NCBI GenBank assembly: GCA_016841605.1
Contig: JAENYV010000016.1
Coordinates: 1 to 64,000 of the forward strand
From: Dethiobacter alkaliphilus
Lineage (GTDB): Bacteria > Bacillota > Dethiobacteria > DTU022 > UBA8154
Direction: 5' to 3'
Length of the DNA: 64,000 nucleotides
Part shown: positions 38,501 to 47,236 of the stretch, in pieces
Layout: every line of letters begins with the position of its first letter
How positions within the stretch are numbered: position 1 is the stretch's first letter
Program-made: the position numbers and the translations under genes
The notes under the pieces: generated by a model
What the model saw: only the letters and a program-made list of their open reading frames with translations
The model's database searches: none
Told to the model about the DNA's origin: nothing

Positions 38501-39463
38501 CGAGAAGCAGGGGATGAAACATGTGCAATATCTTCTTGGAATATCTCTTTTTATGCCTCATCCGAAATCATCGCCGGAGCAGCTGAAAAAACAACAGAGG
38601 AACCGTACGAGGAGCAAGAAAAGGAACGGGAAAAGTATCTCGGCAAAATTTTCCGCATGGAACCCCTTTCTTTGGACAGAGAAAAAAAGAAAACAGCGGA
38701 AGTGTTTCAATGCCTCTCCTGGCGCTACCCCCGGCAGTGGTCCACCACGCGCTATGCCAAGGTGTCCGTGTCCGAATTGCCGAAGTTAATCCTGGCCGGG
38801 CTAACGGGAAGTGAAGGAAATATTTTTCCCCTGGATACAGGGGAAAAAAGTTTCCCTGTGTATCTAAAACGCCGTCCCCGTTTCCTGGAGGAAAAAGAGT
38901 TAAGCGGTGCAGAGAGGGGAACAGCCTATCATACTGCCCTGCAGCATCTGGAGCTGATTCCTCCGCTGAATACGGAAACGATCCGGCAACAACTTGAAAA
39001 ACTGCTCTCAAAAGAATTTCTGGCTCCCAAAGAATATGATGCGGTTGATCCTGCTTTACTGGCCGGCTTTTTTACAACTCCCCTGGGGGAAAGAATTGTC
39101 CGGGCCTTCCCCTCCGACCTGTGGAGAGAACTTCCTTTTACACTGGCTCTTCCTGCAGAGGAAATTTATCATTTTGAGAATAAAATAAATCAACCGGCAG
39201 AAAATCCTGCCCGGGATAACCCTAGCCGGGAGGACTTCGTCCTGATCCAGGGTGTGATTGACTGTCTTTTTCAAGAAAATAACGAGTTGATTTTGATCGA
39301 TTTCAAAACCGGTAATATTGCGGGACCGGAAAAAGAAGGGCGAAGGCAGCATTACTTCCGGCAGCTCTCCTATTATGCCCTGGCCATTGAAAGAATCTGG
39401 GAGAAAAAGGTCCGGGAGAAGTACCTCTATTTCTTGGACGGAGGGGATCTGCTGGAATTATAA
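35546..39463 (+). CDS. addA: ATP-dependent helicase/nuclease subunit A (AddA)
   Basis: About 1305 residues. UvrD/Rep-type SF1A helicase with Walker A AGAGSGKT (about 33-40), motif II VDEYQDIN, GDVKQSIYRFR, later motif LTVHKSKGLEFPVVF and VAMTRAEEKL, and a C-terminal RecB nuclease domain (LILIDFKTG, then RQLSYYALA). ATG 35546 is 7 nt after AAAGGGGA and overlaps the end of addB by 11 bp, implying coupled translation; ATG 35540 is an alternative. An acidic low-complexity insert lies near residues 555-590. Confidence 0.96.
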   Translation: MKNNPDFEHSAEKWTEEQQEAISLRGKEILVTAGAGSGKTRVLVERLLRRITDPQNPVDLDRLLVVTFTKAAASEMKQRIGIALEKALQDNPRSKNLHRQLLLLNRATITTVHSFCFDVIRRYYYLENLDPSFRILDETAAELLRQEILEEILDEYYDNHKPGSSFYRLVEAFSNDRGDQALQLLVMRLYSFARSHPFPGLWLQQKRDIFRPGFTAHGADTPWVGVLLNECREELQMIVEFLEESMRIASLPGGPTPYLETLSAELKVLRKMWEASHRNWDELFVAMHKNPFGRLKPCRGDTFDMELKEQASRIREKARKDLSKMRENYFQRSLADQLAELESFTPLLSSLVELIEDFSSRYLQAKKEKGVADFSDLEHFALQILNQADNLTETLSPSRAALEYQNYFSEIMVDEYQDINQVQEAILGLIASPEPYGNRFMVGDVKQSIYRFRLADPDLFLQKQRRYSGDHSGGRCIHLNKNFRSRKEILAGVNFLFSRIMDETVGEISYDGAARLRYGGLYSLPEAAAPSDRSIDFLLIHRSGSSDGQGKREFAELNEEEEGESEGENETDRQDKQDEEWETASLEGQLIVRKIKKLLGEENSHPLMLYDRKTNCRKKVTYRDIVILLRSARNYAPAILEELRRAGIPAYAELGGGFFDAVEVQVMLSLLAVVDNPFQDLPLVAVLRSPILDLTAEELALIRTAAPSGRFYDALLSGSALEALSRPRREEVQRFLHYLECWQKSAVRGSLADLIRQIYRETGYYDLVGGMPGGKQRQANLRALYDRAGLYEASSSRGLFRFLKFVEKLKDRGEDLEAARILGEQENVVRILTVHKSKGLEFPVVFLAGLNRSFNKKDLNHHFLLHKELGFGPKYIDTENRLIYPTIPWFALKKRLHAELLAEEMRILYVAMTRAEEKLILIGTVNNLEKEFLHWEIAFRSDSQFLSTYFRARAKSYLDWVGPALFRHPDLARRKTAEEPRGSLSREAGDETCAISSWNISFYASSEIIAGAAEKTTEEPYEEQEKEREKYLGKIFRMEPLSLDREKKKTAEVFQCLSWRYPRQWSTTRYAKVSVSELPKLILAGLTGSEGNIFPLDTGEKSFPVYLKRRPRFLEEKELSGAERGTAYHTALQHLELIPPLNTETIRQQLEKLLSKEFLAPKEYDAVDPALLAGFFTTPLGERIVRAFPSDLWRELPFTLALPAEEIYHFENKINQPAENPARDNPSREDFVLIQGVIDCLFQENNELILIDFKTGNIAGPEKEGRRQHYFRQLSYYALAIERIWEKKVREKYLYFLDGGDLLEL

Positions 39464-39601
39464 AAATAAACCAGATTTCGCCGGGACTTTGCACGGCAGG
39501 AAAAAGTCGCACCTTGCCCGGCGTTTCACCCGAGCACCTGGCGTATACGAAGCCTAAGAGGAAGCAATTTTTCGCTGTAGTGCTATAATAGGGAGAGTGT
39601 T

Positions 39602-40234
39602 ATGGGATTTATTGAGAAATTCGTTAAACAATGCAGAAAACCTTCCGGATTTTTTGGCAAATTTGTTGGGAAATTAATGAATTTTGGTCATCGTGGAATT
39701 CGAGACTGGGGGATTAGTCACGTTACAATTAGCCCTCAGGCTAACATCCTTGATATTGGTTGTGGTGGAGGAAAAACCGTTCAAAAGTTGGCCATGCTTA
39801 CTCCTAATGGAAAAGTTTATGGAATAGATTATTCTGAAGACATGGTTAAATTGTCAAAAAAGGTAAACAGAAAACTTATACTAAAGTGCTTGGTTGAAAT
39901 ACAAAATGGAAATGTTTCATCTTTACCTTTTGATGATAATGTCTTTGACCTCGTAACGGCATTTGAAAGTTATTACTTTTGGCCAAACCTAATTGATAAC
40001 TTAAAAGAGATTAAGCGAGTTCTAAAACCGACGGGTATTTTATTGATAGCTAATGAGGTATATAAGCATGAGAAATTTGAGAAACGGAATTCAAAATGGG
40101 CACAATTGCTTGATATGAGGATTCATACTCCTGATGAATACCGTAATTTTCTTGCTGAGGCAGGATATATGCTAATAGAGATAGATGAAAAGGCTGAAAG
40201 AAACTGGATCACAGCCGTTGCCAAAAACAAGTAG
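39602..40234 (+). CDS. Class I SAM-dependent methyltransferase
   Basis: A 210-residue protein with motif I ILDIGCGGGKT (about 49-59), GIDYSEDMVK, and the post-motif region FDLVTAFESYYFWPN. It resembles UbiE/Methyltransf_11 enzymes; the substrate is unknown. The gene is more AT-rich than addA and the next gene, which may indicate recent acquisition. ATG with AGGGAGA. The 138-bp gap before it has a TATAAT at 39584 without a good -35. Confidence 0.85.
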   Translation: MGFIEKFVKQCRKPSGFFGKFVGKLMNFGHRGIRDWGISHVTISPQANILDIGCGGGKTVQKLAMLTPNGKVYGIDYSEDMVKLSKKVNRKLILKCLVEIQNGNVSSLPFDDNVFDLVTAFESYYFWPNLIDNLKEIKRVLKPTGILLIANEVYKHEKFEKRNSKWAQLLDMRIHTPDEYRNFLAEAGYMLIEIDEKAERNWITAVAKNK

Positions 40235-40401
40235 AGTTAACGAGTAGCAGCTTTCAGCCTCGTCTTAAAGATCATATTATGATATAATACTCAAAAGTCA
40301 GGCATGAAGAGTCAGAGGGGAACCGACGAAAGTATCAGTAATAACGCTACATTTTACCGAAGGAGGTGTCACCCGGTTCAAAGCTGCAGGAGGTTTTTCT
40401 C

Positions 40402-41322
40402 ATGTGGGGAAAGAGCCTCTGGTTTGTTTTAGGACCGGGTCCAAAAATGGAATACGAAGGGGCAATTTACCGCCCTCCAAGTGAAGCAGGAAGTTTTATT
40501 CTCCAGGTAACCATCGGCTGCTCTCATAACCGCTGTACATTTTGCGTTTCTTTTAAGGACAAAAAATTTCGGGAGAGAGAGCTGAAAGATATTTTTACCG
40601 ATATTGAAGAGGTAGCGGCAAAAATTCGGGGTGTTGATAGAGTATTCCTGGCGGACGGCAATGCCATGGTCATGAATACAAATAAATTGCTGGCAATACT
40701 GGATAAGCTGTACAGATCGTTTCCTGAACTCCAGAGAGTGGGACTTTATGCCACTCCTCAAGACTTGCTCCACAAGAGCCGGGAGGAGCTGGTTGAACTG
40801 CAGGAAGCAGGTTTGGTCATTGTATATCTGGGGGTAGAGACGGGAAATGATAATCTCCTCTCCTGGATCCACAAAGGAGCAACCCGCACGGAGATCGCCG
40901 CAGCAGGTATCAAAGCCAGAGAAGCAGGGCTCATTCTTTCCGCAACGGTAATCAACGGTCTGGGGGGAATGGAAAAAATGGCTGAGCATGCAGCGGAAAC
41001 GGCCACGCTCATTAATGAAATTGATCCCCATTATCTGGGCTTGTTGACACTTATGGTCTGCAACGGGACAACAATAGCCAGAAAAGTACAACGGAATGAA
41101 TTTCAGGTCCCCACACCTCTGCAAATCCTTGCTGAGATAAAAATGATGGTGGAAGGTCTGGAACTAAGCGATTGCATCTTTCGCGCCAACCATGCATCCA
41201 ATTACCTTCCTCTAAAGGGAACGCTTCCCGGTGATAAGCAAAAATTGCTTCATACCCTGAATACGTTGCTGCGCAGCGGGGACACACGGAAGCTCAGACC
41301 TGAATATTTGCGAGGTCTCTAA
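40402..41322 (+). CDS. Radical SAM protein with CX4CX2C motif
   Basis: About 306 residues. The cluster motif is CSHNRCTFC (Cys40, Cys45, Cys48), a CX4CX2C variant of the usual CX3CX2C, preceded by YRPPSEAGSFILQVTIGC. No B12-binding or TRAM domain is seen. Relatives are widespread in Firmicutes and are of unknown function. ATG 40402 is 9 nt after GGAGGT; the frame opens at GTG 40366, which overlaps another AGGAGG. It precedes sigK. Confidence 0.85.
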   Translation: MWGKSLWFVLGPGPKMEYEGAIYRPPSEAGSFILQVTIGCSHNRCTFCVSFKDKKFRERELKDIFTDIEEVAAKIRGVDRVFLADGNAMVMNTNKLLAILDKLYRSFPELQRVGLYATPQDLLHKSREELVELQEAGLVIVYLGVETGNDNLLSWIHKGATRTEIAAAGIKAREAGLILSATVINGLGGMEKMAEHAAETATLINEIDPHYLGLLTLMVCNGTTIARKVQRNEFQVPTPLQILAEIKMMVEGLELSDCIFRANHASNYLPLKGTLPGDKQKLLHTLNTLLRSGDTRKLRPEYLRGL

Positions 41323-41362
41323 ATTCGCAAGTCTTCTAAAAATAATTCAAGATGAGACACGC

Positions 41363-41389
41363 ACTAAATTCCTTTTACCGCCATATAAT
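41363..41389 (+). promoter_or_regulatory. Candidate sigma-K/sigma-E promoter of sigK
   Basis: CATATAAT at 41382-41389 fits the CATAnnnT -10 shared by sigma-E and sigma-K promoters; an AC at 41363-41364, 17 bp upstream, fits the sigma-K -35. It lies about 50 bp before the sigK start, suggesting mother-cell expression and autoregulation. Confidence 0.5.
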
Positions 41390-41438
41390 TATAGGACAGT
41401 TAAATAGCTTTCCAAATAATGAGAAGGTGGTAAAAGGA

Positions 41439-42143
41439 ATGTTTACTGTCTTGGCAACTGTTGCCCTGGTTTTACGGGGTATTATGCTCCTGGTCTCCTA
41501 CATTACAACGGATTCTTTTCCTCAGCCTCTTACCCGCCAGGAGGAGAGGTATTATTTGCAGATGTTGGAACAGGGCAATGAATTTGCCAGGCAGATTTTG
41601 ATAGAACATAACTTAAGGCTGGTAGCCCACGTCGTAAAAAAATTTGAAAATACTGGTGATGACAGAGAAGATCTCATCTCCATCGGCACGATTGGACTTA
41701 TCAAAGCGATTAACACCTTTAATATCTCCAAAGGAGCACGTCTGGCTACTTATGCGGCAAAATGTGTTGAGAACGAAATTCTCATGCATATCAGGGCCAG
41801 GAGAAAGAACAAGCAGGAGGTTTCTCTCCACGAGGCTATAGGTGTAGATAAAGACGGTAATGAAGTATGCTGGATTGACGTGCTGGGAAGCGCACCTGAT
41901 GAAGTATTGAACCGCGTCGAAATGGTCCTTTTAGACGAAAAATTAAAAAGAATTATTAATAAATTAAATATGAGGGAAAGAAAAGTCCTCATCATGCGTT
42001 ATGGGTTGGAAGGGAAAAAAAGGTATACTCAGCGGGAAGTTGCCCGTGAATTGGGTATATCACGCTCATATGTCTCCAGGATAGAAAAAAAGATACTTTT
42101 TAAAATTTCTGAAGAATTTCATCTGGACCAAACCCGTCACTAA
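41439..42143 (+). CDS. sigK: RNA polymerase sporulation sigma factor SigK
   Basis: A 234-residue sigma-70 family factor. The N-terminal hydrophobic segment LVLRGIMLLVSYITTDSFPQPL is the pro-sequence region, followed by region 2 (ENLIS-type DREDLISIGTIGLIKAINTFN) and region 4 (YTQREVARELGISRSYVSRIEKK). SigK directs late mother-cell genes. The gene is continuous, with no skin-type insertion. ATG 41439 is 8 nt after AAGGTGG; the frame opens at 41352, but those residues cover the promoter and are unlike SigK. Confidence 0.93.
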   Translation: MFTVLATVALVLRGIMLLVSYITTDSFPQPLTRQEERYYLQMLEQGNEFARQILIEHNLRLVAHVVKKFENTGDDREDLISIGTIGLIKAINTFNISKGARLATYAAKCVENEILMHIRARRKNKQEVSLHEAIGVDKDGNEVCWIDVLGSAPDEVLNRVEMVLLDEKLKRIINKLNMRERKVLIMRYGLEGKKRYTQREVARELGISRSYVSRIEKKILFKISEEFHLDQTRH

Positions 42144-42170
42144 GCTGTTCTCCCCAAACAACTTAAGGGA

Positions 42171-42221
42171 AAGAACAACAAAGCGATTTTTGTTTAGACA
42201 ATCGCTTTGTTGTTCTTTTTT
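42171..42221 (+). terminator. Rho-independent terminator after sigK
   Basis: A perfect 18-bp stem (42171-42188 with 42200-42217), 11-nt loop and T run. Confidence 0.92.
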
Positions 42222-42332
42222 ACGTGCAGGATTATGTAAAATATTTAACGAAACCTCATTAAAAGTTTATTCTAAATGACCCTCCTAAAAAAAGAATCAA
42301 TTGCGTAAAAAGCTGTAGGAGGAGACTTAATT

Positions 42333-43046
42333 TTGCAGAATTTTGCAGCTCTAATTCAGGAAATTCAGCAGGGGAATGAAAAATTACGTGAGGAACTGCT
42401 GTCATCCCAAAAAGATTTTATTTCAAGGTATTCCTCGTTTTTGTGCAAGAGAAAACTAGACTGGCAGAACGATGATGAACTGAGCATTGCTTTAATGGCA
42501 TTTAATAAAGCGATAGACAATTTTAACCCGTCTCTGGGAAACAGTTTTATTACCTTTTCCAGAGTATTAATTAAAAACAGCCTCATTGACTATTTTCGAA
42601 AACAGCGTAAAGAACAGTTTGTACAATTCTCTCCGAGTAATAGGGAAAACTCCTCCCTTGTGGAAGATAAAGTGTCAAATGAAGCTTTTTTTCTTGAAGA
42701 AGAAAATAGGGAAAGAGCTTATGAAGTTCAGCGTTTTAAAGAAGTTTTAGAACAATTCGGCCTCTCCCTGCAAGATTTGCTCCACAGGTCGCCCCGACAT
42801 TTCGATACCCGGGCTAAATTAAAAGAAATAGTGCGGAAAATTTGTTGCGAGGAAGAATTAATCGCGCGTATTTATCGACAGAAACGGCTTCCTTTAAAAG
42901 AAATGCAAATACTTACCGGAGCAAAAAAGAAGTTGCTGGAAAAATGGAGGCCTTATCTTCTCGCGATGATTCTGATTTCAACCCATAATGAATTAGAATC
43001 CTTATCTATTTATATCTGGGGAAAGGAGGTTTTTACTCCGAAATGA
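42333..43046 (+). CDS. sigI: RNA polymerase sigma factor SigI
   Basis: A 237-residue SigI-type factor with region 2 near the N-terminus (DDELSIALMAFNKAIDNFNPSLGNSF and FSRVLIKNSLIDYFRKQRKE) and a C-terminal SigI-specific helical domain in place of a standard region 4. In Bacillus it acts in heat stress; in cellulolytic clostridia, SigI/RsgI pairs sense extracellular polysaccharides. TTG 42333 after TAGGAGGAG. Overlaps rsgI by 4 bp (ATGA). Confidence 0.93.
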   Translation: MQNFAALIQEIQQGNEKLREELLSSQKDFISRYSSFLCKRKLDWQNDDELSIALMAFNKAIDNFNPSLGNSFITFSRVLIKNSLIDYFRKQRKEQFVQFSPSNRENSSLVEDKVSNEAFFLEEENRERAYEVQRFKEVLEQFGLSLQDLLHRSPRHFDTRAKLKEIVRKICCEEELIARIYRQKRLPLKEMQILTGAKKKLLEKWRPYLLAMILISTHNELESLSIYIWGKEVFTPK

Positions 43047-44200
43047 AAAGGGTTAAGGGGATTATTTTGGAAACCGGCGATAAATGGGCCACATTACTGA
43101 CCGGAGAAGGCCAATTTATTAAATGTTTAAATAAAAACTTTTACTTGCCAGGTATGGAAATAGAAGTAGAATATCCCCCGGTAAGAAATAAGTATTTTAT
43201 TGCCTCCATCGCTGCGGCTTCAATAATATTTGTATTTGCCACATTGCTTGCTTTTTATAATTTTTATATACCTGCAGCTTACGTTGCTGTGGATATCAAT
43301 CCAAGCCTTCTGCTTTCATTAAACAGGTGTGCTGAAATTATTAAAGTTGAAGGGGTCAATCCGGACGGAGAGTTATTTATCGGCAACCTTGACTTGAGAG
43401 GAAAAAATATTGAGGAAGCAATGGGCATAATCATTCAAAAATGCTATGCCGAAGATTATTTGACTTCTAATAAAGACAATCTCATTTATATCTCCCTGGC
43501 TTCACCTGAGGGTTATCCTTTGCATGAGGATGCATTGAAATTGTCTGCCTGCCGTGAAATAGTTGCTCTCGGTTTAGATGCTTATCTGAAAGTTAAAAAC
43601 GTTGACCGGAGAAAATTTCTCAGCGCAAAAGAAAAAAACATTTCCGTCAATACTCTGCTTTTAATTGAAGAGATGGAGGAAAAAGGCTTTTTGGAGGAAG
43701 AGTCTTCAAGTCCGGATATAACTTCTGATCTGAGCATAGGCACCCTGCTTAAAAACGTCAGACCGGACGCTCTTTTTGAGAAGAAAGAGTTTATCGCCGG
43801 GAAAAAAGAAAATGGAGTTTCTGACTTTACGGCTGAAAAACAGGAAACAACACTTCCTGAAGAATCCGAAGAAATGGAAAATAATTCGGCAAATAATTCC
43901 CCCCAGAAATTGGATCAAGAAACAAACAAACAAAATAAACCGTTAAAAGAGAAAATAAAAGAAAAATCTTCTCAAAAAAAATTGACGAATTATAAAGAAA
44001 AGGAAGCTGGTAAAGAACCGGAAGCAAAACAGCTTGAAGAGATAAAGTCTGTGAATGAAAAGGAAAACGAAAAGAAAAACGGAGACAAAAGAGAAAAGGA
44101 AAAGGAAAATGAAAAGGAGAGCTCCAACCAAAGCCGTTCTCCTGAGGATAAAATGGATACAGCAAGCAGGAGGAAGATCTTCAATCGTTTTTTATATTGA
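43043..44200 (+). CDS. rsgI: Anti-sigma-I factor RsgI
   Basis: A 385-residue membrane protein: RsgI N-terminal anti-sigma domain (about 1-50), one membrane helix (about 52-76), a conserved periplasmic RsgI-type domain starting AAYVAVDINPSLLLSLN (about 77-210), then a long Lys/Glu-rich disordered tail. No carbohydrate-binding module is present at the C-terminus, unlike the polysaccharide-sensing RsgI proteins of cellulosome formers. It should hold SigI inactive. Confidence 0.92.
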   Translation: MKRVKGIILETGDKWATLLTGEGQFIKCLNKNFYLPGMEIEVEYPPVRNKYFIASIAAASIIFVFATLLAFYNFYIPAAYVAVDINPSLLLSLNRCAEIIKVEGVNPDGELFIGNLDLRGKNIEEAMGIIIQKCYAEDYLTSNKDNLIYISLASPEGYPLHEDALKLSACREIVALGLDAYLKVKNVDRRKFLSAKEKNISVNTLLLIEEMEEKGFLEEESSSPDITSDLSIGTLLKNVRPDALFEKKEFIAGKKENGVSDFTAEKQETTLPEESEEMENNSANNSPQKLDQETNKQNKPLKEKIKEKSSQKKLTNYKEKEAGKEPEAKQLEEIKSVNEKENEKKNGDKREKEKENEKESSNQSRSPEDKMDTASRRKIFNRFLY

Positions 44201-44225
44201 AAATTATGCTATTTTACTGTATAAA
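44197..44225 (+). promoter_or_regulatory. Sigma-A promoter of the HD-GYP gene
   Basis: TTGAAA (44197-44202) and TATAAA (44220-44225) with a 17-bp spacer, overlapping the rsgI stop and 44 bp before the HD-GYP start. Confidence 0.6.
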
Positions 44226-44268
44226 TAAAGGTAATCACTACGAGTTCTTCCATAAGAGGTGGTCTAAA

Positions 44269-45396
44269 ATGCGAAAGGTTCCCATCACGTTACTAAAGCC
44301 AGGAATGAAGGTAGGCCGACCTGTTTATGATTCCATGGGTTTTTTACTCTTAAACAGCGGCGTTATCTTAAAGCAAGAATATATTAAAAAGCTGCATCAA
44401 CTATCCATTTCTTCTATTTATATCCAGGACAAGAGGATCCCTGATGTTGAAATTGAAGATATAATCCTGGATGAGACAAGACAAGAAGCCGCGGGTCTAG
44501 TAAAAAATATTCTTACTGATTTTGGTAAAGAACAGAAAAAAGCCTTTAATTCTTTGCTTATCGCCAAAAAGAAATTAAATAATGTTCTTGATGATATTAT
44601 CTCGCAATTGCTGCATAACCCAAACTTAATTATTAATTTATCAGATATACGCCTGGCAGACAACTATACTTTCTCCCACTCTGTTAATGTCGCTGTCTTA
44701 GCTGTTACTACCGCCATTTCACTGGGGCTGCCGCGAAGCGATCTTCAAAAGCTTGGTATCGGCGCATTCCTGCATGATTTAGGTAAAATAAAAATATCAC
44801 TAAAAATTCTTAATAAAAAGGATCGTCTCCTTCCGGAAGAGTTTGCCGAAATTAAAAAGCACCCCCGTTATGGGTATGATCTTGTTAAATCTCAAAACTT
44901 AATTGATTCATCTTCCTCGGCAGTAATATTTCAACATCATGAACGGGAAAACGGTAGGGGGTACCCCCAAAAGTTGAAAGGTGAACAGATTAATTACTTT
45001 GCTAAAATTTGCGCAGTAGTAGACGTTTACGATGCCCTTGTCGCTGATCGGCCTTACCGCCCTGCATTGCCTCCCCACAAAGCTCTGGAAATTATCGAAA
45101 ACGGCGGCGAGGAATTTGATCTGGCTGTTTTACAAAACTTTTACCAGCATATTGCAGCTTATCCAATTGGCACAATTGTGGGATTAAGCAATGGTTTAAT
45201 AGGTATAGTAACAAATAATACGGTAGGGTTTCCCACGCGTCCCAGAGTCAGAATTTTCTGGACCAATGAATTTGAAAAAGTACAACCTTTTGAAATAGAT
45301 CTGAAGGAAAAAATAGATATTGTTGTAAATAAGGTATTTGAAGAAAATGACCTTTCTCCAAATGCATTAACAAATACAATTGCGGTTAAGGATTAA
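44269..45396 (+). CDS. HD-GYP domain phosphodiesterase
   Basis: About 375 residues: an N-terminal DUF3391-like/regulatory segment (MRKVPITLLKPGMKVGRPVYD) and an HD-GYP domain with FLHDLGKIKI, HHERENGRGYP and VDVYDALVADRPYR. HD-GYP proteins hydrolyse c-di-GMP (or cGAMP). The HD pair and the GYP motif are present, so activity is expected. ATG 44269 follows AAGAGGTGG; the frame opens at 44197 over the promoter. The next gene, also HD-GYP, starts 18 nt later. Confidence 0.9.
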   Translation: MRKVPITLLKPGMKVGRPVYDSMGFLLLNSGVILKQEYIKKLHQLSISSIYIQDKRIPDVEIEDIILDETRQEAAGLVKNILTDFGKEQKKAFNSLLIAKKKLNNVLDDIISQLLHNPNLIINLSDIRLADNYTFSHSVNVAVLAVTTAISLGLPRSDLQKLGIGAFLHDLGKIKISLKILNKKDRLLPEEFAEIKKHPRYGYDLVKSQNLIDSSSSAVIFQHHERENGRGYPQKLKGEQINYFAKICAVVDVYDALVADRPYRPALPPHKALEIIENGGEEFDLAVLQNFYQHIAAYPIGTIVGLSNGLIGIVTNNTVGFPTRPRVRIFWTNEFEKVQPFEIDLKEKIDIVVNKVFEENDLSPNALTNTIAVKD

Positions 45397-45413
45397 GAAA
45401 TACAGGGGGAGTT

Positions 45414-47225
45414 ATGGAAGAGAAACAAATACTTGTTGTGGAAGATACTGTTTTTTATGCCAGATTAATTAATGATGCGCTTCAAAAATTCGGTTACAAT
45501 GTTTCCGCGGTTGTCCCAACCGGTGAAGAAGCCATCAGCAAAGCTAAGGAGCTAAATCCGGACCTGGTTCTTATGGATATTGTGCTTCAGGGAGAAATTG
45601 ACGGAATTGAAGCGGCAGCCAATATTCGGCGCGACGTAGATATTCCGGTTATTTACTTAACAGCATTTCCCGATGTAAAAATATTGGAACGGGCCAAAAT
45701 TACAGAACCGTTTGGTTTTCTCATCAAACCTTTTAACGAAAAGGAACTACATACCAGCATAGAAATTGCTTTATATAAATTTAAAATGGAGAAAAAACTG
45801 CGTGAATCCGAAGAAAGGTATAGAGAGATCCTTTCCTCCATTTCCGAGGGTTATTATGAAACAAATTTGCAGGGGCGTTATATTTTTTTTAACGATTCCT
45901 TTTGCCGGATAACGGGATATTCCCGGGAAGAACTTCTGGGTGCGGGTTTTTATCTTTTGCAAGCCCCCGGAGAAAAAGTATACAGCTTTTTTAACAAAGT
46001 TTATCAGACGGGAGTTGCAGAGGAAGGATTTACTTTTTTGATGAGAAAAAAAGATGGGGGCAAAATGGTTGTAGAACTGTCCATTTCTCCTGTTCGGGAT
46101 TCCGAAGGGACGTGTAAAGGTTTTCGAGGTCTGATAAGAGATATTACCGAACGAAAACGTTATGAAGAAAAATTGCAATTCCTCAGTTTTCATGATGCGC
46201 TGACTTCTGTCTACAATCGGGGCTATTTTGAGGAAGAAATGCTTCGCCTGACAAACAGCCGTGAATATCCCATCAGCATTATTGTGGTTGATCTGGATGG
46301 TTTAAAAATTGTTAACGATTCTCTGGGACATGAAAAAGGCGATTTACTTTTAAGAACTACCGCGGAGATTTTAAATAATTCCGTACGGGCAAATGATATT
46401 ATCAGCCGTATCGGAGGGGATGAATTTGCCTTGATCCTGCCCCGGACCGGAGAAGAAACGGCTATTACGATCGGAAGACGAATTAGCAAAAATATTGAAT
46501 TATACCGCGAGAAAAATCCGGAAATTCCCCTTAATCTATCTCTTGGGATCTCCACATCAGGAGACCCGTCTCATCCCATTGTGGAAATTTTTAAAGAAGC
46601 AGATAATAATATGTATAGAAACAAGATATCTCGTAGTTCCAGTTCCAGGCGAACTATCGTCAAGGCACTTCTCAGCACCCTTGCCGAGCGGGATTTTATC
46701 ACCGGCGGCCATGCAGAGAGATTGCGCATCCTTGCCCATGATCTCGGTGAATTACTGGGGCTTTCCCCACGGCAGATCAGCGATTTAAATCTTCTCTCCA
46801 GCGTCCACGACCTTGGCAAAGTGGGTATTCCGGATCGCATTCTTTTTAAACCGGGAAGATTAGACGAGAACGAGTGGGTTGAAATGCGGCGCCATCCGGA
46901 AATAGGGCACCGGATTGCCAGCGCATCTCCCGATTTGCAACATATCGCCGATTTAATTCTCTATCACCATGAAAGATGGGACGGAAGCGGTTATCCCGGC
47001 GGTTTGAGAGGAAAGGAAATACCCGTGGAATGCCGAATCCTGGCCCTGGTCGACGCTTATGATGCCATGACCAGTACGCGTCCTTACCGGAAAGGAATTA
47101 GTCCGGAACAGGCGATACAGGAAATTAGGCACTGTTCCGGAACACAATTTGAACCCCAGCTGGCCAAGGCTTTTATTGAAATGATGTCGAAAAGAATTCG
47201 TATTAAGAAGCATATTGATCAATGA
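45414..47225 (+). CDS. Receiver-PAS-GGDEF-HD-GYP signalling protein
   Basis: A 603-residue protein: receiver (about 1-120) with phospho-acceptor Asp in DLVLMDIVL (about 53), PAS (about 130-250), GGDEF with intact IGGDEF (about 340), and HD-GYP (about 415-590) with VHDLGKVGIPD and HHERWDGSGYP. Both making and breaking c-di-GMP are possible; composite proteins often use one domain for regulation. No histidine kinase is adjacent. It shares an ATGA overlap region with the YqeG gene and forms an operon with the previous HD-GYP gene. Confidence 0.93.
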   Translation: MEEKQILVVEDTVFYARLINDALQKFGYNVSAVVPTGEEAISKAKELNPDLVLMDIVLQGEIDGIEAAANIRRDVDIPVIYLTAFPDVKILERAKITEPFGFLIKPFNEKELHTSIEIALYKFKMEKKLRESEERYREILSSISEGYYETNLQGRYIFFNDSFCRITGYSREELLGAGFYLLQAPGEKVYSFFNKVYQTGVAEEGFTFLMRKKDGGKMVVELSISPVRDSEGTCKGFRGLIRDITERKRYEEKLQFLSFHDALTSVYNRGYFEEEMLRLTNSREYPISIIVVDLDGLKIVNDSLGHEKGDLLLRTTAEILNNSVRANDIISRIGGDEFALILPRTGEETAITIGRRISKNIELYREKNPEIPLNLSLGISTSGDPSHPIVEIFKEADNNMYRNKISRSSSSRRTIVKALLSTLAERDFITGGHAERLRILAHDLGELLGLSPRQISDLNLLSSVHDLGKVGIPDRILFKPGRLDENEWVEMRRHPEIGHRIASASPDLQHIADLILYHHERWDGSGYPGGLRGKEIPVECRILALVDAYDAMTSTRPYRKGISPEQAIQEIRHCSGTQFEPQLAKAFIEMMSKRIRIKKHIDQ

Positions 47226-47236
47226 AAAGGGAAATA

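Noticed and set aside
39479-39523. Terminator after addA
   Set aside because: The 7-bp stem has a 31-nt loop and no T run.
41352-41438. Longer N-terminus for SigK
   Set aside because: The extension covers a CATATAAT promoter and does not resemble SigK; ATG 41439 has the better ribosome site.
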